Positions 5,694 to 13,256 of a stretch of 14,154 nt of DNA are shown here, piece after piece. Position numbers and translations under genes: made by a program. The notes below the pieces were generated by a model. That model saw only the letters and a list, made by a program, of their open reading frames with translations. It had not been told where the DNA came from and did no database searches. How positions within the stretch are numbered: position 1 is the stretch's first letter; each line of letters begins with the position of its first letter. The DNA is from JAYTQQ01 sp043746635 (GTDB taxonomy: Bacteria; Bdellovibrionota; Bdellovibrionia; Bdellovibrionales; JAMPXM01), in the NCBI GenBank assembly GCA_043746635.1, contig JAYTQQ010000177.1:1-14154 (forward strand), in the 5' to 3' direction.

Positions 5694-6962
5694 TTAACGA
5701 TAACAGATGCTCGCCATTTCAACAAAAATATTGGTATTTTTCCCTGGAGGATTGGCCGGCGATCCCAGCGAATAGTTCAGATAGTCATTGCGGTAAGTTC
5801 CGTTGACTTGTTGAGGAGAATTTATCGGAATACCAACGCTCGTCGCGTAACACCCACCGCCTGTTTTCTTAGGTATAAGACAACGGTTCGCCATGTCGAC
5901 GTACCAATCTTCAACACGAAAGCTATTTCGAACGATCGCTAGTTTCGCATCGTTAGGATCATCGACGCCCATCGTGCAAACTGCCTGCTTAAGATCAGAC
6001 GTCAGATTCGATCGTAAAACTCGAAATTGCATAGAAGGATCGCATGTCCAAGCGCCACTGACGGCCGGAAGCGAACGACTTTCTAGATTCAGTTCCGACA
6101 CGCTTGCTAAAGTACTCGTAGGGTATTGGCTACTCGCTCCGACGGGCTGACGAAACGTCAGTTGATAACCCCTACCGTACGCAGAAATCGTCGACGAAGT
6201 GGTGCTGATGCCGTAATCTGACGGTGCCCGCGCAGAAAAGCTTCCGCCCTGACCTTGATACGTCACGGTGAGAAGAGTGACCCCGCTATTGATTGATTTT
6301 TCGAGTGCCCGCACCGTTCCGTAGGCGTTGTTAAGAGAAATTGCCGCTTCGAATCTGGCGCCCTGGGGGGCTTCGTTTCGAACGTATTTTAATCCGTCGC
6401 CGGACACTTCGTTGATCGCCGCGAGAGCAAAGTTAGGATCATCCATCGGAGTAAAAAATGTTGTGAAATCGACTCCGTCGGTGCCTGTTGAAGTCGCCGT
6501 TGCCAAAAAGGGAGCCTGAAAATTCGAGAAGGATCTAATCGCAAGTTGCGGACGTGCCGTCGCGACCGCAGCGATCGCCGCCAAAAGACTTGCTTGCTCG
6601 GCAGGGGCACCGCCCGAAACGTGAATGTCGTTTTTAAAAGCGGTTGTCACTTCGACGCCTGATCCTGCACGGTAAGCTCCCGCGCGAAAACTAAAATACG
6701 CGCTCGCGTCGTAGCCACCGGTGACCATTTGGTTACAAGACATATAGGCGATTTGATCAATTTGTGAGTCATACGGAAAATCAATTTTTGAGGCTTCTGA
6801 GGCGAGCGAATTACTGGGTGCAATAGCGGGGTTCGAGCAGTTTTGATACACTAGGCCCGATAAAAAAACTGAGATGATCGCCGCGAGTAAAATTTTATTT
6901 GCTTCGTTCGAGTTTTTCCACAGCTGACTCAACACTTTAGTGAATTTTTCGAATTTAGGCAT
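5694..6962 (-). CDS. Membrane-anchored or exported protein of unknown function
   Basis: The start was set at 6962, where GGAGAG lies 8 nt before ATG, giving 422 aa. An ATG at 6986 would add eight residues but has no ribosome binding site. After a charged N-terminus, a hydrophobic segment (about residues 23-38, NKILLAAIISVFLSGLV) is followed by YQNCSNPAIAPSN. C42 looks lipoprotein-like, but the -1 and -3 positions (N, Y) do not fit a standard lipobox, so it may be a signal anchor or an uncleaved signal. The remaining 380 residues are Ala/Ser/Thr-rich with scattered cysteines (for example SCNQ, WTCDP, AVCTMG, NRCLIP, GGCYAT, SICYR), consistent with disulphides in the periplasm or on the surface. 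No known domain was recognised. It is first in a minus-strand cluster with an outer-membrane barrel and a small basic protein, so a cell-envelope role is likely. Confidence 0.65.
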   Translation of the reverse strand: MPKFEKFTKVLSQLWKNSNEANKILLAAIISVFLSGLVYQNCSNPAIAPSNSLASEASKIDFPYDSQIDQIAYMSCNQMVTGGYDASAYFSFRAGAYRAGSGVEVTTAFKNDIHVSGGAPAEQASLLAAIAAVATARPQLAIRSFSNFQAPFLATATSTGTDGVDFTTFFTPMDDPNFALAAINEVSGDGLKYVRNEAPQGARFEAAISLNNAYGTVRALEKSINSGVTLLTVTYQGQGGSFSARAPSDYGISTTSSTISAYGRGYQLTFRQPVGASSQYPTSTLASVSELNLESRSLPAVSGAWTCDPSMQFRVLRSNLTSDLKQAVCTMGVDDPNDAKLAIVRNSFRVEDWYVDMANRCLIPKKTGGGCYATSVGIPINSPQQVNGTYRNDYLNYSLGSPANPPGKNTNIFVEMASICYR

Positions 6963-7077
6963 CGGTTTTTCTCTCCATGTACTCATTTGAGAAAGCGTCT
7001 TATTATGATAGTATCTATCGGCTCATTCTGGACTTTTCTGGATTTTAATTACGCAAAATTTTAAAATTTTTTTGGAT

Positions 7078-7088
7078 CATTTTGAGAC
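7078..7088 (+). repeat. CATTTTGAGAC motif, copy 2
   Basis: An exact copy of the 11-mer, 77 bp upstream of copy 3. With following bases it also forms TTTTGA-N6-TCAAAA (7080-7097). Confidence 0.7.
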
Positions 7089-7154
7089 GCATCAAAAACA
7101 GTTTTAGAGCGCTTTTTTGGGGTTTAGACTTGTCTTGGACGCCTCCCCGTGGTC

Positions 7155-7165
7155 CATTTTGAGAC
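7155..7165 (+). repeat. CATTTTGAGAC motif, copy 3, directly before the galU ATG
   Basis: The motif ends on the base before the galU start codon, so its GAGA would have to serve as a close-spaced ribosome binding site. A regulator or RNA bound here would block galU translation. Confidence 0.7.
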
Positions 7166-8053
7166 ATGAGTTTGAAAGTAAAAAAAGCCATTATTCCCGC
7201 AGCTGGTCTGGGTACCCGATTTTTGCCCGCAACGAAGAGTATCCCTAAAGAAATGCTCCCCATTGTGGATCGTCCGACTTTGCTGTTTGTGGTCGAGGAA
7301 GCCGTTCGCGCCGGAATCGAAGACATCATCATTATTCAGGGTCGCAATAAAACTTCGATCGAAGATTTTTTCGACGTTTCATATGAACTTCAAGATAAAT
7401 TAGCCAAAGACGGAAAAACGGAATGGCTCGATATGCTTCTCAAAATCGAATCGATGGCAAACGTCATCAGCATTCGCCAGAAGCAACCGCTCGGTCTCGG
7501 GCATGCGGTCTATTGTGCGAAGTCCATCGTCGGAAGCGAAGCCTTCGCAGTCCTTCTAGGTGACGAAATTATGATGGCAACGCCTGAACAAAAAACTGTG
7601 ACCGAAATCTTAGCGCGTGGATATGAACAAACTTCATTATCAAGCGTTGCGATAATGGGGGTCGCTGAATCTGAAGTTTCAAAATACGGAATTGCCGAGG
7701 CGACGAAGTCTACCGATGGGTATGGCCACAAAATTTCGAAGGTCATTGAAAAACCAGGTCCTGGGCAAACCCAGAGCCGTTGGGCTTTGCCGGGTCGTTA
7801 TGTATTCGACGCTATTATTTTTGACTATTTGAGAGACACGAAACCCGGTAAAAACGGTGAAATTCAACTGACTGACGCGATGCTCACTCTCATTCAGAAA
7901 AAAGGCCTTCTCGGTTTTGAATTTGATTCGAAACGCTACGATGCGGGCGACAAATTTGGTTACCTTCAGGCAAATATTGAAGTTGCGCTTCAGCATCCGC
8001 AAGTCAAAGCACAGATGAAAGCTTATATTCTTGAACTTGCAAAAAAACTTTAA
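7166..8053 (+). CDS. galU: UTP-glucose-1-phosphate uridylyltransferase
   Basis: Makes UDP-glucose from UTP and glucose-1-phosphate in the cytoplasm, feeding lipopolysaccharide, glycan and trehalose synthesis. The 295-aa length matches the family. It has the N-terminal nucleotide-binding motif AAGLGTRF (12-19) with K25, the GLGHAV uridine-side segment, VIEKPGP (193-199) and the C-terminal KPGKNGEIQLTDA (226-238). The metal-site motif reads GDE (132-134) where many bacterial GalU proteins have GDD, a conservative change. The ATG fits the family's usual start (MxxKVKKAIIPAAG), although only a weak GAGA lies just upstream. The next gene starts 6 bp after the stop, so they are probably co-transcribed. 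Confidence 0.95.
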   Translation: MSLKVKKAIIPAAGLGTRFLPATKSIPKEMLPIVDRPTLLFVVEEAVRAGIEDIIIIQGRNKTSIEDFFDVSYELQDKLAKDGKTEWLDMLLKIESMANVISIRQKQPLGLGHAVYCAKSIVGSEAFAVLLGDEIMMATPEQKTVTEILARGYEQTSLSSVAIMGVAESEVSKYGIAEATKSTDGYGHKISKVIEKPGPGQTQSRWALPGRYVFDAIIFDYLRDTKPGKNGEIQLTDAMLTLIQKKGLLGFEFDSKRYDAGDKFGYLQANIEVALQHPQVKAQMKAYILELAKKL

Positions 8054-8059
8054 GGCTTT

Positions 8060-8911
8060 ATGACAAAATTTTTGTTTTTTATTTTACTCGTATCTTCTTC
8101 TCAATCCTTCGCTTCAATACCTACGGCGAGCACGATTTTAGGAAGATACACCCACAACAATGGCAAATCGGCTTACCTGATCGAACAAGAAGTTCAATTT
8201 CAAACCGAGACAGAGCAGTACGTGATCCGCGAAAAGTGGATGATCGAAAACCCGGGATCGATGTACCTCATCGTCAGCAGTGATCAATCGGGTCCTGCGG
8301 CGGCTCGTATGGAAGTGCTTTACCATGACGGCCGTAGAGTTTATTTCGACAATAACGGTGCGGTGAAATCTGCAAATCTTAGCTCTGAATTTATCGAGCC
8401 ATTTATGTTTTACCGAACCGCTCGTGGTTTGCTCGAAGCTCTGCAGACTGCAAAAATTTTACCTTCAAATTTTGGTATCGAAAAACTCCGCATTTCAAAA
8501 ATTGAGACTTATAAACCCCAAGCCGAAAACCTCGTTCAACTTTCTCGCACCGGCGGTGTCATTACCTACCAATTGGGCGAACTGACTCCTCCGAATATTG
8601 AGAAGTTAAATCCAGGACTGTGGATTGAGCAAGATGCTTTTAATTTGCGACGATTACGTTTTCCGTCTCAGGCAGAAGTGATAGCCGATAAACACGCGCA
8701 GTTTTCTGGCGGCCTTCATTTGCCCCGCGAACGCACCGTGAACTGGGATAATCACTCGGCACTGATTCGTGTGTTATCGGTAAAACTTTTGCCAAAAACC
8801 TCTCGCTCGTTCTTCTCTAGCAATTACCTCACGGGACGCGCGGGTCCGAACAATGCTTTGAAACTTCCAACCTCGCAGCAAGTGTCAGAATTTTATTCTA
8901 GGTTCAGATGA
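8060..8911 (+). CDS. Exported protein of unknown function between galU and priA
   Basis: A 283-aa protein with a clear Sec signal peptide (MTKFLFFILLVSSSQSFA, cleavage about residue 18), so it is periplasmic or outer-membrane associated. There is no further transmembrane segment and no recognised domain. The mature part is mostly predicted beta strand with many aromatic residues, such as YLIEQEVQF, QYVIREKWMIENPGSMYLIV, MEVLYHDGRRVYF and GVITYQLGEL. This layout recalls outer-membrane-lipoprotein-carrier-like folds, but the match is not strong enough to name. It starts 6 bp after galU and its stop overlaps the priA start (ATGA), so translation is probably coupled. Confidence 0.7.
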   Translation: MTKFLFFILLVSSSQSFASIPTASTILGRYTHNNGKSAYLIEQEVQFQTETEQYVIREKWMIENPGSMYLIVSSDQSGPAAARMEVLYHDGRRVYFDNNGAVKSANLSSEFIEPFMFYRTARGLLEALQTAKILPSNFGIEKLRISKIETYKPQAENLVQLSRTGGVITYQLGELTPPNIEKLNPGLWIEQDAFNLRRLRFPSQAEVIADKHAQFSGGLHLPRERTVNWDNHSALIRVLSVKLLPKTSRSFFSSNYLTGRAGPNNALKLPTSQQVSEFYSRFR

Positions 8912-10947
8912 GCACCCACTGGAATGTCGTGGTCGATGCTCCTCTTCCAAATCCACTCACTTATTTAGTTCCCGAAGCTTTACTCGCTGACGAACGTTTA
9001 GTCCCGGGACAATCCGTGATCGTTCCACTCGGGAAACGCGAGGTAAACGGCATTCTCACGGGAGAGGTTGCTGCATCCGAAAGTACCAAGTTTAAAATCA
9101 AAGAAATTTCTAGATTTCACGAAGCACGCCCCAAACTTTCGCGTCACCAAATGGAGTGGCTCGATTGGCTTTCGACTTATTATTATTATCCAATCGGACA
9201 AGTTTTTGAACTCAGTTTTGCACCTCTTGAAAAACAAACGAAAGATCGAAAATCAAGCCGCGCGCCCGTTATCAAGACGTCGACTTCAATCGAGGCGCCA
9301 AAGCACACTCTAGAGCAGCGAAAAGTAATTGAAGCGATTGCGAGTCACGAAAAATTCTCGACCCATCTTGTTTTTGGAGTCACTGGCTCTGGTAAAACTG
9401 AGATTTATATTTCTTTACTCGAAAAAGTGATCGCGCAAGGCAAACAGGCGATTGTGCTTGTTCCCGAAATTTCATTAACTCCTCAGTTGATAGATCGTTT
9501 TTCGGCGAGGCTTGGCGATCACATCGCGGCGATTCACTCGCATCTCACTCCCCGAGAAAAAACCAATCAGTGGTGGCAAATGCAGTCGGGGCAAAAACAG
9601 ATTTTGATTGGAGCCCGTTCGGCGCTTTTTTGCCCGCTCGATAATTTAGGTCTCATCGTTATCGACGAAGAGCACGAAAGTTCTTTTAAACAAGACGAAA
9701 AGCTCAGATACCATGCGAGAGACGCCGCCGTCATGCTCGGTAAATTTTCGAATTGCCCGGTCGTTTTAGGGTCCGCGACTCCAAGTCTGGAAAGTTGGAA
9801 TAACGTTTTAACCAAAAGATATTTTCTGCACGAGCTTAAAGAGCGCGTCGAAAATCGAGCAATGCCCGAAGTTGAAATCATCGATCTCAAGTTAGAACGC
9901 GATCAAGAAAAACAAGCTGGAATCAAAACCAATCGGCCCTTCTGGATGAGCGCCCAGATGCAAGTCGTCTTGAACGAAACTTTCGATAAGAAAAAACAGT
10001 CGGCGATTTTTTTAAATCGTCGTGGCGTCGCTCAGTCGGTCGTCTGCCCTTCATGCGGGTCGACGCCCGAGTGTCCAAACTGTGCCGTGAGCCTCACTCT
10101 TCATGGCAAAAATCATTTGCTCTGTCACTACTGCGACTACCGTGAAGATCTCGGCAAAAACTGCAAAGAATGCCACGATGGAGAGCCGAAAGCACTCGGC
10201 ATCGGCACCGAACTCATCGAACAAGATATTCAAAAGTTATTTCCGAGCGCGCGTGTTTTAAGGATGGACCGCGACGAAATCAACACCCGAGAAGAACTTG
10301 AAGAAGCGATTGCGGCGATCGAATTCGGCGATGTCGATTTCGTCGTCGGAACCCAAATGATCGCGAAGGGTCTCGATTTTCCGAGGCTCACGACAGTCGC
10401 GATCGTCATGGCTGATGTTGCTTTTAATCTTCCAGATTTTCGAGCGAGCGAGCGGAGCTTTCAACTTCTCACCCAAGTGAGCGGCCGATCAGGACGCCAC
10501 CTTTCTGAAGGTGCGGGCAAAGTCATTGTACAGACTTACAATCCTGACCACCCGAGTATTCAGTTTGCGAGCAAACATGATTTCGTCAATTTTAGTACTC
10601 ACGAACTTGAATTTCGAAAAGCTCTCGGTTATCCCCCATTCGGAAAATTAGCCGTTTTAAGAATCCAAGGAATGGACTTGGAGTCGACGCAGTCTGAGTG
10701 TCACCGAATCAAAAATCTTGCAAACAGACTCAAAGATTCGAACCCCGCTTATGAACTGATCGAAATTTTGGGACCTGCGCCAGCGCCTCTGCAAAAGATT
10801 CGAAATAAATATCGGTTTCAAATGCTCGTGAAAGCTCCCGACTCGCAGAGACTCTCTGGTTTTTGTCGGCAATTTATGAATACGTACAAGCCAAGTGGCC
10901 CTCGACTTTCAGTCGGTCTAGATATCGACGCCATTCATTTGATATAA
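8908..10947 (+). CDS. priA: Primosomal protein N' (replication restart helicase)
   Basis: A 679-aa 3'-to-5' DNA helicase that recognises stalled forks and reloads the replicative helicase. The N-terminal fork-binding region begins WNVVVDAPLPNPLTYLVPE, typical of PriA. Walker A is GVTGSGKTE (157-165, K163) and Walker B is DEEH (253-256), followed by ESSFKQ. Eight zinc-binding cysteines lie between the helicase lobes: C380/C383, C389/C392, C406/C409 and C419/C422. Motifs GTELIEQDI, VGTQMIAKGLDFP and QVSGRSGR complete the second lobe. It is slightly shorter than the E. coli protein (732 aa) but no domain is missing. The ATG overlaps the previous stop by 4 bp. Confidence 0.97.
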   Translation: MSTHWNVVVDAPLPNPLTYLVPEALLADERLVPGQSVIVPLGKREVNGILTGEVAASESTKFKIKEISRFHEARPKLSRHQMEWLDWLSTYYYYPIGQVFELSFAPLEKQTKDRKSSRAPVIKTSTSIEAPKHTLEQRKVIEAIASHEKFSTHLVFGVTGSGKTEIYISLLEKVIAQGKQAIVLVPEISLTPQLIDRFSARLGDHIAAIHSHLTPREKTNQWWQMQSGQKQILIGARSALFCPLDNLGLIVIDEEHESSFKQDEKLRYHARDAAVMLGKFSNCPVVLGSATPSLESWNNVLTKRYFLHELKERVENRAMPEVEIIDLKLERDQEKQAGIKTNRPFWMSAQMQVVLNETFDKKKQSAIFLNRRGVAQSVVCPSCGSTPECPNCAVSLTLHGKNHLLCHYCDYREDLGKNCKECHDGEPKALGIGTELIEQDIQKLFPSARVLRMDRDEINTREELEEAIAAIEFGDVDFVVGTQMIAKGLDFPRLTTVAIVMADVAFNLPDFRASERSFQLLTQVSGRSGRHLSEGAGKVIVQTYNPDHPSIQFASKHDFVNFSTHELEFRKALGYPPFGKLAVLRIQGMDLESTQSECHRIKNLANRLKDSNPAYELIEILGPAPAPLQKIRNKYRFQMLVKAPDSQRLSGFCRQFMNTYKPSGPRLSVGLDIDAIHLI

Positions 10948-10994
10948 TGGCTTAACAGATGTCATACTAACTTTAATACCCCCGGAGAATTGAA

Positions 10995-11852
10995 GTGACT
11001 TGTCCAAATTGCGGAGAAGAGGTCGAACATCTGAGACCCGTTGACCCGGGACTCAAGCTCCGCATGCAGAATGACGGCGGCCTGCAAAATATTCCTATCG
11101 AAATTTGCGATAACTGCGTAAAAAAACTTTCAAAATCGATGTCTCAGGGAGCAATTCTTCGCAAAGAAGCGCAGGCCAAAGAACAAAATCGACTCATGCT
11201 CTGGCGTTCACGCGTCAATTTAGTGAAGCAGGCCAAGGCCTTCATGAATAAGAAAAATTTTTCTGAAGCAGCCGTCACTTATGAAAAATATTTGCGCGTT
11301 CTCGAAATTGTTTACGATAAGAAATCCGGAGAGCTCTCCCCTGATCTTTTCAACAACGAAGCTCGTCGCAGTGAGATGACCGTGATCGCGTCGGTCTACT
11401 GGGATCTCATGCGTATTTACGATACGAGTCCGAAACATCTCGAGCGTCTCGATAAATCAGGAGAAAAACTCGCCGCCTTCGTTCGCTTCACGCCGATCTA
11501 TTCAAGCATCATCAGACGTGCCGAAACAGAAACGAGAAATGCTCAGAATCCAAAATCATTTAAGAAATTTCTGTCGCGCTCGCAAACGCTGAGAAGCCGG
11601 TGTTTCATCGCGACTTCTGCATTTGAATTTGAAAGTCCGACCGTGCAAATTTTGTGTCGTTTTCGTGATGAAATCTTACTCAATTTTTATCTCGGAAAGA
11701 ATTTTATCAATTTTTATTACCTCTTTGCTCCTCCGTTAGCGCGTGGTCTTGACCGTTTCTCGGTTTTTAAACCCTTGATACGAGGTCTTCTTTTTGGCGT
11801 TGCCGGCATTATCGACATATTCCTCGCTCCAGAGGCCCAAACCAAAAAATAG
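10995..11852 (+). CDS. Zinc-ribbon protein with C-terminal CFI-box
   Basis: A 285-aa protein with a GTG start preceded by CGGAG at a suitable distance. An N-terminal zinc ribbon is formed by C3/C6 and C38/C41 (CPNC...CDNC). Residues about 50-195 are alpha-helical and charged and could be a TPR-like repeat region (KNFSEAAVTYEKYLRVLEIV). The C-terminus carries the CFI-box pattern, CFIATSAFE from C203 (usual form CFIATAAYG), then LCRFRDEIL, YYLFAPPLARG and a hydrophobic tail (about 262-278). The CFI-box is a conserved but functionally uncharacterised C-terminal module. Its hydrophobic tail suggests membrane association. The gene is 47 bp downstream of priA on the same strand; nothing else ties it to replication. 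Confidence 0.7.
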   Translation: MTCPNCGEEVEHLRPVDPGLKLRMQNDGGLQNIPIEICDNCVKKLSKSMSQGAILRKEAQAKEQNRLMLWRSRVNLVKQAKAFMNKKNFSEAAVTYEKYLRVLEIVYDKKSGELSPDLFNNEARRSEMTVIASVYWDLMRIYDTSPKHLERLDKSGEKLAAFVRFTPIYSSIIRRAETETRNAQNPKSFKKFLSRSQTLRSRCFIATSAFEFESPTVQILCRFRDEILLNFYLGKNFINFYYLFAPPLARGLDRFSVFKPLIRGLLFGVAGIIDIFLAPEAQTKK

Positions 11853-11889
11853 CCTTGAATGATGTCGGGTTTTTAGATCTTATAACTCT

Positions 11890-13005
11890 ATGACAACAAA
11901 ACATGATTTCGACATTATCATCATCGGCGGAGGACTTTCTGGTCTTCTCTTCGCGGCTCAAGGGTTGAACTTAGATAAAAAAATTGCGCTCATTGACGCC
12001 GGTGACGAATTGGGCGGTCACTCGAAGCCTTTCACTTCTCCGTTTGGAGAAATGGATTATGAACTTAAATTTTTTCCGAATACTCCTGCTTCTGCCGAAA
12101 CAATCGCCTGGCTCGAATACTGCCTCGGAGAAAATATCGGTGCCGTAGCGACCGGACTCTCTCCGCAAACTTTTGATTCAGGTAAACTCAAAGACTTTAT
12201 CGGCTTCGGCGACAACGCAGCAAAGTCTTGTGACGAACTCAATTACTATACGGCTACTGCACAATTTCGTTTCGAGAAAACACCAAAAGATTGGGTGAGA
12301 ATTTTAAAAGCGAAACTAGCCTTGCATCCATCATTTCAAATTTTCAATAAATCAGAAGTGACCTCTCTTACTTTTCAAGATCATCAAGTGACCGCCGTCG
12401 TTTTGAACGCTAATAAAACTTTGACGGCGAGCGAATTTATTTGGGCCGCTCCCCTGCAAACTCTGGCGGGCATGATGACTGAAGAAAACCTGCCACTCAG
12501 ACAAAAGCAGAAGTTAGCCAAGACATCGTTTTTTGCTTCGATCCAACTCGATCTCATTTTCTCTCAAAAAGTTTGCGATCACAACGGCATTTTGGTTCTT
12601 CAGGGTGCGAACGAAGAGCCTCTTGCCGGGCGCTTTAACGATCTTGGTGAAGGCCAGCAGTTATCGCAGTGGATTTGCCTTCTTCCGGATCAAGAAGCTG
12701 ACAGCGAAGAAACCGTGGCGTCTGTTCTGAAATACATGAAGCGCCAGATCTCTCGGGCCTATGAAGGCTTAATGGAGTTTAAGGTGTACGAACGCATCGC
12801 TCTTAACAATCTGACTCACGGCAAAGTGTCTCTCGACCGCGACGACTCCCAGTTTGGAAAGCTTAAAAACCTTTGGCTGAGCCAAGCGAGTCTCAGCTCA
12901 ACCGGAAATCTTCTCGGCTGCCTCGAAGAAGCCCAAAAAGTTTGGAAAAACTTCGAAAAAGCGCAGTTCGCGAAGCCCGCAGAAGTGCGCTCCCTCGAGA
13001 TTTAA
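11890..13005 (+). CDS. FAD-dependent oxidoreductase-like protein (amine oxidase/protoporphyrinogen oxidase-like fold)
   Basis: A 371-aa protein with an N-terminal dinucleotide-binding fold: beta strand DIIIIGGGLSG (8-18), acidic D36 at the end of strand 2, and GDELGGHS (38-45), the GG motif of the flavin amine oxidase group. A substrate domain follows, with WAAPLQTLAGMM in the usual position of the second FAD-contact strand. The C-terminal FAD motif is weak: LWLSQASLSSTGNLLGCLEEA replaces the usual (x)GD...G(x)xxSG pattern, so binding may be altered. At 371 aa it is shorter than most relatives (about 430-480). The substrate cannot be told from sequence. It follows the CFI-box gene by 37 bp. 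Confidence 0.7.
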   Translation: MTTKHDFDIIIIGGGLSGLLFAAQGLNLDKKIALIDAGDELGGHSKPFTSPFGEMDYELKFFPNTPASAETIAWLEYCLGENIGAVATGLSPQTFDSGKLKDFIGFGDNAAKSCDELNYYTATAQFRFEKTPKDWVRILKAKLALHPSFQIFNKSEVTSLTFQDHQVTAVVLNANKTLTASEFIWAAPLQTLAGMMTEENLPLRQKQKLAKTSFFASIQLDLIFSQKVCDHNGILVLQGANEEPLAGRFNDLGEGQQLSQWICLLPDQEADSEETVASVLKYMKRQISRAYEGLMEFKVYERIALNNLTHGKVSLDRDDSQFGKLKNLWLSQASLSSTGNLLGCLEEAQKVWKNFEKAQFAKPAEVRSLEI

Positions 13006-13132
13006 CGCTAACGGCCATCCGCATGAACCCTTGCAAAATCCAAATAGTATTTGATCGCTATGCCGCCACATGCTACACCAAGCCCCTGGGCAAATTTTAT
13101 TTGTTCAAATTCGCACACTTCTCGTGTTTGGT

Positions 13133-13161
13133 CCCCGTTTTTTAAACTTTAAAAAACGGGG
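13133..13161. repeat. Perfect 14-bp inverted repeat in the rpsB leader
   Basis: CCCCGTTTTTTAAA, one C, then TTTAAAAAACGGGG. The arms match perfectly, but no T-run follows on either strand, so it is not a normal intrinsic terminator. It could be an attenuator or an RNA fold for regulation. Confidence 0.85.
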
Positions 13162-13165
13162 TATC

Positions 13166-13192
13166 GAGTTCTCAAAACTCTTTTGAAAACTC
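13166..13192. repeat. Imperfect inverted repeat in the rpsB leader
   Basis: GAGTT-c-TCAAAA pairs with TTTTGA-a-AACTC across a CTC loop, with one mismatch. Confidence 0.7.
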
Positions 13193-13218
13193 AACTTGGA
13201 GTGGAGGCACAACCAAAT

Positions 13219-13239
13219 TATCAGTTTCAAAAACTGATA
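13219..13239. repeat. Perfect 9-bp inverted repeat just upstream of rpsB
   Basis: TATCAGTTT, CAA loop, AAACTGATA. It ends 8 nt before the GAGG at 13248, close enough for a fold or bound protein to control ribosome access. Confidence 0.8.
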
Positions 13240-13256
13240 CCGAAAGAGAGGAGCCT

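Larger units (their letters stand above)
6987..7165. promoter_or_regulatory. Divergent promoter region between the unknown exported-protein gene and galU
   Basis: This interval must hold both promoters. It contains a perfect palindrome with a 3-base centre, GATAG-TAT-CTATC (7007-7019), an AT-rich palindromic direct repeat AAAATTTTAAAATTTT (7055-7070) that could act as an UP element or a bend, and two copies of CATTTTGAGAC. TTGAGA at 7082 has no good -10 at 17 bp. No promoter can be fixed with confidence. Confidence 0.4.
13006..13256 (+). promoter_or_regulatory. rpsB leader and promoter region
   Basis: A 251-bp gap with no coding frame or tRNA. Its second half carries three inverted repeats in a row (13133-13161, 13166-13192, 13219-13239), the last about 9 nt before the ribosome binding site GAGG of rpsB. 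Ribosomal protein S2 is known to repress its own mRNA through the leader in several bacteria, so this region may be such a control element; that is inference. No convincing -35/-10 pair was found. Confidence 0.5.

Noticed and set aside
6830..6845. Standard lipoprotein signal in the 422-aa protein
   Set aside because: Asn and Tyr at -1 and -3 before the Cys do not fit a lipobox.
7082..7110. Sigma-70 promoter for galU based on TTGAGA
   Set aside because: The hexamer at 17-bp spacing (TAGAGC) is a poor -10, and the other copies of the motif have none.
12873..13145. 90-aa plus-strand frame over the end of the FAD-like gene
   Set aside because: It is a frame shadow of that gene running into the rpsB leader, with no start signal.
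13133..13161. Intrinsic terminator after the FAD-like gene
   Set aside because: The stem is perfect, but no T-run follows it on either strand.
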